Shown here piece after piece: positions 6,375 to 10,976 of a DNA stretch of 10,976 nt. Where the stretch lies: contig JBECKQ010000290.1 of the NCBI GenBank assembly GCA_040235375.1, forward strand, positions 1 through 10,976. Reading direction: 5' to 3'. The stretch comes from JBECKQ01 sp040235375. GTDB lineage: Bacteria; Planctomycetota; Phycisphaerae; UBA1845. The first letter of the stretch is position 1; each line of letters opens with the position of its first letter. The notes beneath the pieces were generated by a model. It saw nothing but the letters and a program-made list of their open reading frames with translations. It searched no databases and had not been told where the DNA came from. Position numbers and translations under genes: made by a program.

Positions 6375-6394
6375 CATTGGGACGGAGGTGGCAC

Positions 6395-6859
6395 ATGGGC
6401 AGTTCGAAAACGGACCGGATCGAGAAGCGGATCGAATTGAAAGCGCCGGTGGCCCGGGTCTGGCGCGCGCTGACCGATTACCGCGAGTTCGGCAAGTGGT
6501 TTCGCGTCAGCCTGGAAGCGCCGTTCGTCGTCGGGAAGAGCACACGCGGGAGAATCACCTACCCGGGCTACGAGCACGTCGTCCTGGAGGTGACGGTGCA
6601 GAAGATGGAACAGCCGCGACTTTTCTCGTTCACCTGGCATCCTCACGCGGTGGACCCGAACGTGGACTACTCGAAAGAACCGCCGACGCTGGTCGAATTC
6701 ACGCTGGAGGAGACTCCGACGGGAACGCTGCTCGTCGTCACGGAATCCGGCTTCGACGCGATCCCGGCGGCGCGGCGTGACGAGGCCTTCCGGATGAACA
6801 GCGGCGGCTGGGAGCAGCAGCTCAAGAACATCAACGAACATGTCACGCGTACGCGGTGA
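6395..6859 (+). CDS. SRPBCC/AHSA1-family protein
   Basis: The 154-residue protein belongs to the START-like AHSA1 (activator of Hsp90 ATPase homologue 1-like) group. It begins with the family pattern RIEKRIELKAPVARVWRALTDYREFGKWF (8-36). Next come strand-rich segments with FSFTWHPHAVD (77-87) and LVEFTLEETPTGTLLVVTESGFD (99-121). It ends with the usual C-terminal helix GGWEQQLKNINEHV (137-150), which closes the hydrophobic cavity in this fold. The cavity ligand is unknown. ATG 6395 is chosen because GGAGG (6384-6388) sits six bases upstream; an open frame reaching back to 6329 would run through the promoter and operator. Its last 20 bases overlap the arsR gene. SRPBCC-ArsR pairs are common in bacteria, and the regulator may respond to whatever the SRPBCC protein binds. 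Confidence 0.85.
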   Translation: MGSSKTDRIEKRIELKAPVARVWRALTDYREFGKWFRVSLEAPFVVGKSTRGRITYPGYEHVVLEVTVQKMEQPRLFSFTWHPHAVDPNVDYSKEPPTLVEFTLEETPTGTLLVVTESGFDAIPAARRDEAFRMNSGGWEQQLKNINEHVTRTR

Positions 6860-7187
6860 AGGCTCTCGGCGGGGGCGTCGTCATAAGGCCTCGATATTCG
6901 CTGCCTTGGGCGATGAAACACGGTTGGCGTTGCTGACGAAGCTGAGCGAAGGCCGGCGGCTTTCAATCGCGCGGCTTACCGCCGGCTCCTCGTTGACGCG
7001 GCAGGCGATAACCAAGCACCTGCGCGTGCTCCGGCAAGTCGGCCTGGTGCGCGGCGTGCGCCGTGGGCGCGAGAGGCTTTTTGAACTGGATCCGGGACCT
7101 CTCGAGGAAGCGAGACGCACGGTCGACCGCATTTCCCGCCAGTGGGACGAAGCGCTGGCGCGACTGAAGTCGCTCGTCGAGGACTGA
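6840..7187 (+). CDS. ArsR-family winged-helix transcriptional repressor
   Basis: The 115-residue protein shows the ArsR fold. IFAALGDETRLALLTKLSEG (19-38) is followed by the helix-turn-helix LSIARLTAGSSLTRQAITKHLRVLRQVGLV (41-70) and the wing RRGRERLFEL (74-83). A C-terminal helix (90-113, with W102) resembles ArsR proteins paired with SRPBCC partners. There is no cysteine anywhere in the protein, so the classical arsenic/cadmium site ELCVCD is absent and metal sensing of that kind is unlikely. It starts 20 bases inside the preceding gene, indicating coupled translation. It is expected to bind the palindrome at 6357-6374 and repress its own operon. The inducing signal is not visible. Confidence 0.88.
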   Translation: MSRVRGEGSRRGRRHKASIFAALGDETRLALLTKLSEGRRLSIARLTAGSSLTRQAITKHLRVLRQVGLVRGVRRGRERLFELDPGPLEEARRTVDRISRQWDEALARLKSLVED

Positions 7188-7268
7188 GCGCGGGGGGTCG
7201 CGCCGCAGGCCGGCCATTCGCGGGACAAATCAGATGCACGCGCCATCGTCCCGTGTTAGAGTACGAGC

Positions 7269-8792
7269 GTGCTGCTTCATCGCAAGATTCTGGTCGCGGC
7301 GCTGATCATGGTGGTCGGCGGGTCGCTTTCGGGAACGCTCGCCATCGCGGCGTACCTGCACAGCGACCTGTACCGCCACCGCGTGGAGACGCGCCTGAGC
7401 AAGTACCTCGGACTGCAAACGCAGATCGATCGGATCGAGCCACTGTCGCGGCACAGCCGGCGGTTCGCCGGGATTCACGCGTCTCTGCCGGACAGGCAGG
7501 AGCTGGTGTTCTCGTGCGAGCGAGCCGATTGGCTGAAGACTCGAGCCGGCAACGAGGTTTCGAATAACCTGCACCTCTACGACGGGTCCCTGCTGCTCGA
7601 CGAAGACCGGCTCGAATCCCGCGATTACGCGCTCATGCTCAAGAGCGGACTCGGGCATGACTTTCGCGCGGTGGACCTGGCCGGCGTACACTTGCACGAC
7701 ATCGACATCACCTGGCGGCAGGACGGGCTGGCCATGCACGTAAGCGGAGCGGCCGGAGAGGTGCTGCTCGAGCCGGACGGCTCCGCGCGGGCGACACTAG
7801 CGGCGCGGCGGCTGAACGACGCGACGGTGGCCGAGCCGATTCACATCCGGGCGGACTTCACGCCGGGCGAGGGGCTCGTTTTTCATCACGTCGTGCTGGA
7901 CGTGCCGCGGATTTCGCTATCGGGGCTGGGGCTGGAGAAGGCGCTCGGCGGCCCGGTCAGCTCCGGATGGTTCGCCGGGACGATGGCGTACCACGGCGCA
8001 AGCAAGCAGTTCACGCTCCAGGGATCGGTCGGCCAGGCGCAGTTGCAGGAATTGACACGACGGCTGCCGGGCGGCCCGATGCACGGCACCGTGGACATCA
8101 CGCTTTCGCAGGCCGTGCTGGAGGACGGGCGGCTTGCGGACCTGGCGTTCTACGGCCGGCTCGGACGGCTGGACGTAGGCGAAGTGGCGGCTCAGTTCGG
8201 TCAGCCGGACCTGACCGGGTTGCTCGACCTGCACGTGCACCAGGCGCACTTTCACAACGGGCAGATCGAGCAGCTCAGTGCGACCGGACGGGTGACCGGT
8301 CTGCCGATGGCGGTGCTCACCCAGTTGCTGGGCTACGGGACGATTGATGGCCAGCTTGACGTGCGGATACGATCGTTGATCGTCGTGGATAACACGATCC
8401 AGTGGGCGGAAGCCGACGTGGCCGCCGCGCCACCGGCCGGCGGGCCCGGGACGATCTCGCGCGAGACGCTTGTTCGCGTGGCCGGTGATGTGCTGAACGT
8501 GGACCTGGCGCCCTGGGCCGAGTATCTGCCGGAAGCGGTGGAGTATGAGCATCTTGGCTGCCGTCTCGTCGTAGATGGTGACGAGCTGCGCATCGGCGGG
8601 CTGTACGGGCCGCAGCGCGAGCACGTGCTGACGGTGAACCTGCTTGGGCAGGAAGTGCCCATGCTGAAGGCGCCGGACGAGACCTATCCGGTGTCGGAGC
8701 TGCTTGCAGCGGCGCGCGATCGCGCGGCGAAGTACGACATGGGCCGCGTCCGCGACTGGTGGGAAGAGCAAGAGAAAGGCAAAGACAAGTGA
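7269..8792 (+). CDS. AsmA-like inner-membrane/periplasmic protein
   Basis: The 507-residue protein starts with a short basic N-terminus and one membrane helix (about 6-30). YLHSDLYRHRVETRLSKYLGLQTQIDRIEP (29-58) follows, the layout seen at the start of AsmA-type proteins, where a helix leads into long beta-rich repeats outside the cytoplasm. The remainder alternates short hydrophobic strands, including GTVDITLSQAVLEDGRLADLAFYG and GLLDLHVHQAHFHNGQIEQLSATG, which look like internal repeats of a 'low-complexity barrel' type. The C-terminus is highly charged (DWWEEQEKGKDK). AsmA-like proteins act in outer-membrane lipid or protein homeostasis; the specific role here is unknown. GTG 7269 lacks a strong ribosome site, and no other start keeps the membrane helix in a better position. 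It lies 81 bases after arsR and 109 before mltA. Confidence 0.65.
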   Translation: MLLHRKILVAALIMVVGGSLSGTLAIAAYLHSDLYRHRVETRLSKYLGLQTQIDRIEPLSRHSRRFAGIHASLPDRQELVFSCERADWLKTRAGNEVSNNLHLYDGSLLLDEDRLESRDYALMLKSGLGHDFRAVDLAGVHLHDIDITWRQDGLAMHVSGAAGEVLLEPDGSARATLAARRLNDATVAEPIHIRADFTPGEGLVFHHVVLDVPRISLSGLGLEKALGGPVSSGWFAGTMAYHGASKQFTLQGSVGQAQLQELTRRLPGGPMHGTVDITLSQAVLEDGRLADLAFYGRLGRLDVGEVAAQFGQPDLTGLLDLHVHQAHFHNGQIEQLSATGRVTGLPMAVLTQLLGYGTIDGQLDVRIRSLIVVDNTIQWAEADVAAAPPAGGPGTISRETLVRVAGDVLNVDLAPWAEYLPEAVEYEHLGCRLVVDGDELRIGGLYGPQREHVLTVNLLGQEVPMLKAPDETYPVSELLAAARDRAAKYDMGRVRDWWEEQEKGKDK

Positions 8793-8840
8793 TCCGCGCG
8801 GCGCAGAGTCGTGGCGACGGGTCGCGATGATGAAGTTACG

Positions 8841-8874
8841 CGTGCCGGCGCCCGGCGGCAACGGGCCGGGCACG
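8841..8874. repeat. GC-rich imperfect hairpin upstream of mltA
   Basis: CGTGCC (8841-8846) pairs with GGCACG (8869-8874), and the stem continues inward with five more pairs and two bulged G residues. It sits between the AsmA-like stop and the mltA ribosome site. It may reduce read-through or be chance in GC-rich sequence; there is no T-tract. Confidence 0.3.
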
Positions 8875-8901
8875 TCACCCGACCGGTTTGAAAGGAGTCG
8901 A

Positions 8902-10143
8902 ATGATGCGTCGGTGGATACTGGCAGTGATGACGGTGGCGGCGTCTGTTGTGGTGTCGGGGTGCCACAAACCGGAGGCGGGCCTCGCACCGATGAAGGAT
9001 TATTCCCGGCCATTGCCCCCGGGCGAGCTGGCCCTGCGAAAGCTCACCAATCCGGCGGACTATCCGGACTTCTCGCGAGACTATTACGACCGCGCCGCTT
9101 TGTACCAGGCGACGCAGAACAGCCTCGAATACCTCAGCAAGCCTTCAAGCAGGAAGTACTTTCCTTACGGCGAGATCACGCACGAGCAGGCGGTGGCGTC
9201 GTTGCGGCGATTCGGCGACCTGATTCAGCAGGTGCAGTCGATGAAGGAGCTCGACCAGGCCATCCGCGACGAGTTCGACGTGTACCAGTCGGTCGGCTGC
9301 GACGACCTCGGCACGGTATACTTCACCGGGTACTACTGCCCGATCTTCGACGGCCGCAAGCAGCGTGACGATCAGTTCCGCTATCCGCTGTACGGCCTTC
9401 CGGACGACCTGGAAAAGGATGCCGAAGGCCGGACGCTGGGCCGCAAGCTGCCCGACGGCCGCATCGTGCCGTATCCGACGCGCGCCGAGATTCAGCAGAG
9501 CAACATGCTCGCGGGCAAGGAGATCGCCTGGCTGAAGGACCCGTTCGAGGCCTACGTCGTGACGGTGCAGGGTTCGGCGAAGCTGCGGCTGGCGGACGGA
9601 TCACTCTACGAGCTCGGCTACGCGGGCAACAACGGGCACGAGTATACCTCCGTCGGGCGGATGATGGTCGATGACGGCGTGATCGATAAAAACGAGCTGT
9701 CGCTCCAGGCGATGATCGATTACTTCAAAGAGCATCCGCAGGACGTGCAGCGTTACTGCTGGGTGAACGATCGATACGTGTTCTTCAAGGAGTCACCGGG
9801 CGGCCCATTCGGGAGTATCAATGTGCCGGTGCTCCCGTACCGGTCCCTGGCGACGGACAAGGAAGTGTACCCGCGGGCGTGCCTGGCATTCTTGAAGACG
9901 AATCTGCCGAAGGTGCAGAATCGCCGGCTGAAGCAGATGCCGTATGCGGCGTTTGCGCTGGATCAGGACACGGGCGGAGCGATCCGCGCTGCGGGTCGAT
10001 GCGACATCTTCATGGGCATCGGCGGTAAGGCAGAGGCGCTCGCCGGACGCACGGGCGCGGAAGGCAAGCTGTATTACATCTTCCTGAAGCCGGAGTATGC
10101 AGGGGAAGGCAATCGGCAAGAGGCAACAGGCAATTGGCAATAG
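8902..10143 (+). CDS. mltA: MltA-type lytic murein transglycosylase, lipoprotein
   Basis: Lytic transglycosylases cut the MurNAc-GlcNAc bond of peptidoglycan and leave a 1,6-anhydro end. The 413-residue protein opens with a lipoprotein signal (MMRRW, hydrophobic stretch, lipobox VSGC with Cys21), so it should be anchored to a membrane on the periplasmic side. The MltA domain covers about 138-330: VYFTGYYCPIFDG (139-151), DPFEAYVVTVQGSAKLRLADG (213-233), GYAGNNGHEYTSVGR (239-253). The C-terminal 3D domain contains ALDQDTGGAI (352-361) and RCDIFMGIGG (366-375); Asp356 and Asp368 are the conserved acids that include the catalytic position. ATG 8902 has AAAGGAG four bases upstream (seven from ATG 8905). 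The in-frame ATGs at 8827/8830 would hide the signal peptide and are rejected. The last residues (from about 403) and the stop are encoded by a 7-bp tandem repeat, so the C-terminus has been altered by repeat growth. Confidence 0.9.
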   Translation: MMRRWILAVMTVAASVVVSGCHKPEAGLAPMKDYSRPLPPGELALRKLTNPADYPDFSRDYYDRAALYQATQNSLEYLSKPSSRKYFPYGEITHEQAVASLRRFGDLIQQVQSMKELDQAIRDEFDVYQSVGCDDLGTVYFTGYYCPIFDGRKQRDDQFRYPLYGLPDDLEKDAEGRTLGRKLPDGRIVPYPTRAEIQQSNMLAGKEIAWLKDPFEAYVVTVQGSAKLRLADGSLYELGYAGNNGHEYTSVGRMMVDDGVIDKNELSLQAMIDYFKEHPQDVQRYCWVNDRYVFFKESPGGPFGSINVPVLPYRSLATDKEVYPRACLAFLKTNLPKVQNRRLKQMPYAAFALDQDTGGAIRAAGRCDIFMGIGGKAEALAGRTGAEGKLYYIFLKPEYAGEGNRQEATGNWQ

Positions 10144-10162
10144 GCTGGAGGCGGGAGGCCGG
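10107..10162. repeat. Degenerate heptanucleotide tandem repeat at the 3' end of mltA
   Basis: Eight units of 7 bases with consensus AGGCAAT run without gaps: AGGCAAT, CGGCAAG, AGGCAAC, AGGCAAT, TGGCAAT, AGGCTGG, AGGCGGG, AGGCCGG. The first five cover the last codons of mltA and supply its TAG stop; the last three are outside the gene. It resembles the short tandem heptamers known in some bacterial genomes (STRR-like in cyanobacteria), though membership in such a family is not shown. Confidence 0.75.
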
Positions 10163-10194
10163 GGGGAGATGCTGACAACAGAGCCTGAATGCGC

Positions 10195-10235
10195 GGCGCG
10201 GCAGGTGGAGGATCGGTGCCCTCCCCTGCCGCGCC
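10195..10235. terminator. Strong hairpin between convergent genes, possible bidirectional terminator
   Basis: GGCGCGGCAGG (10195-10205) and CCTGCCGCGCC (10225-10235) are exact reverse complements. After a single bulged T the stem continues with GGAGG (10207-10211) to CCTCC (10220-10224), leaving an 8-base loop: 16 bp in all. It sits between the stops of mltA and the convergent DUF2202 gene. Neither side has a T-run, so it is not a textbook intrinsic terminator, but position and stability favour a transcription end or 3' barrier. Confidence 0.5.
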
Positions 10236-10286
10236 CAACCGCAGGTTTGCAATGGATTCGGGAAACGGGTGGCCTGGCACGTCGTG

Positions 10287-10976
10287 TTACGGCCTGTTGC
10301 TGTCAGACAGACCCACCTGGGACTGGACCTGCGTCAGGGCCGGAACCTTGTTCCCTTTCCATCGCCACTTCGGCTTGACCAGGCCGGCATCGATAATCGC
10401 ATCGAACTCCTCGGGCGTGAGGATCTGCGGATCGTACGACTCTCCAGCCGCCACAAGCCGACGGTAGAACGCCCGCAGGTGACTGCACGATGCCGACTCC
10501 AGATTCGTGTAGACACGGACGATGTTGACCTTGTCCGTCAAGGCGAGCGCGTCCCGCAGGTCGGCGATGTCCTTCTCTTCGATCAGCATGCCGACGCGGA
10601 ACGCTTCGATGATGGAGACCGACCCGGACTCGATCAGCGTGTCGTAAAGCTGGGCGAGCGACGTGTCGGTGAACACGCCGGGCGTGTCGTCCGCGACCGA
10701 ATCCGTGAGCTCATAGCACTCGATCAGCCCGGCGACGGCATCCATGTGGCGCTGCTCAGACTGGGCGATCGCGTTGAACACGTCGTCCTGCCAGAGGTTA
10801 TACATGGCGATGTAGACGTCGCGGGCCAGCTTCTCCTCCTCGCGCAGGTAGAGAATGTCCGCCTCTTCATCCACCGTCAGCAAACCGGACGTGCACACCG
10901 GCAGCGTGTCAGGAACGCCGGGCCCCTCGCCCGCCGTTGCCTGGCTCACGAACGTCAAGGCGAGAACGCTCGCGAG
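10287..10976 (-). CDS. Exported DUF2202 ferritin-like protein, 5' end outside window
   Basis: The frame ends at TAA (10287-10289) and stays open to the right edge. The first visible residues, LASVLALTFVSQATA followed by GEGPG, are the end of a signal peptide with an Ala-x-Ala cleavage site, so the true start lies beyond 10976 and the TTG at 10958 is not it. The mature part contains LREEEKLARDVYIAMYNLW and then IAQSEQRHMDAV, an E...ExxH pattern of the ferritin-like four-helix bundle. A second pair of helices follows: IIEAFRVGMLIEEKDIADL and ESASCSHLRAFYRRL. This matches DUF2202. Ferritin-like proteins commonly bind a di-iron centre, but the reaction of this family is unknown. The C-terminal tail (KPKWRWKGNK onwards) is short and basic. 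It converges on mltA. Confidence 0.82.
   Translation of the reverse strand, partial: LASVLALTFVSQATAGEGPGVPDTLPVCTSGLLTVDEEADILYLREEEKLARDVYIAMYNLWQDDVFNAIAQSEQRHMDAVAGLIECYELTDSVADDTPGVFTDTSLAQLYDTLIESGSVSIIEAFRVGMLIEEKDIADLRDALALTDKVNIVRVYTNLESASCSHLRAFYRRLVAAGESYDPQILTPEEFDAIIDAGLVKPKWRWKGNKVPALTQVQSQVGLSDSNRP

Noticed and set aside
8704..8901. Extended N-terminus of mltA (in-frame starts from 8704, 8827 or 8830)
   Set aside because: It would bury a clean lipoprotein signal peptide and overlap the AsmA-like gene. AAAGGAG points to 8902.
7917..8969. Minus-strand open frame of 350 codons opposite the AsmA-like gene and the start of mltA
   Set aside because: It spans two real genes and the gap between them and shows no recognisable domain.
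1..10976. CRISPR array, tRNA, rRNA, transposase or integrase
   Set aside because: No regular spacer-repeat pattern, clover-leaf, rRNA core sequence or recombinase motif was seen on either strand.

Overview
The window is GC-rich bacterial chromosome with tightly packed genes on both strands and frequent GTG or possible TTG starts. The mix of genes (a degenerate GH10-type protein without a signal peptide, a DUF2202 ferritin-like secreted protein, an atypical sigma-70 factor, an MltA lipoprotein) would fit an environmental Planctomycetota or related bacterium. That placement is an inference from gene content and style; no marker gene settles it. There are no rRNA, tRNA, CRISPR, transposase, integrase or phage genes.

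Layout. Positions 1-164 (minus) hold the start of a small membrane protein that runs off the left edge. A divergent intergenic region (165-600) carries a TATAAT box facing left, a near-consensus promoter facing right (TTGACA-17-TATATG) and copies of a short hairpin repeat. A 354-residue sigma-70-like factor follows (601-1665, plus). Convergent to it on the minus strand are a ComEA-like membrane-anchored helix-hairpin-helix protein (1712-2176) and, upstream of that, a GH10 xylanase-fold protein (2275-3792) in which both catalytic glutamates are replaced by glycine. The 98-bp gap between these two holds two hairpins; one is a second full copy of the repeat found before the sigma gene.

From 4147 onward everything is on the plus strand up to 10143. 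purC (SAICAR synthase) and aroC (chorismate synthase) overlap by ATGA and should be translationally coupled. A two-gene SRPBCC/AHSA1-ArsR unit follows. Its promoter runs directly into an 18-nt inverted repeat that is the obvious operator for the ArsR repressor. Next come an AsmA-like inner-membrane/periplasmic protein and an MltA-type lytic transglycosylase lipoprotein, both envelope genes. The end of mltA runs into a degenerate 7-bp tandem repeat that supplies its stop codon.

A strong GC-rich hairpin (10195-10235) separates mltA from a convergent, exported DUF2202 ferritin-like protein on the minus strand. The true start of that protein lies beyond the right edge.

I see no gene cluster that amounts to a new defence or mobile system. 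The most interesting points are the active-site-less GH10 protein, the dispersed hairpin repeat, the ArsR operator architecture and the sigma factor with an unassigned C-terminal extension.
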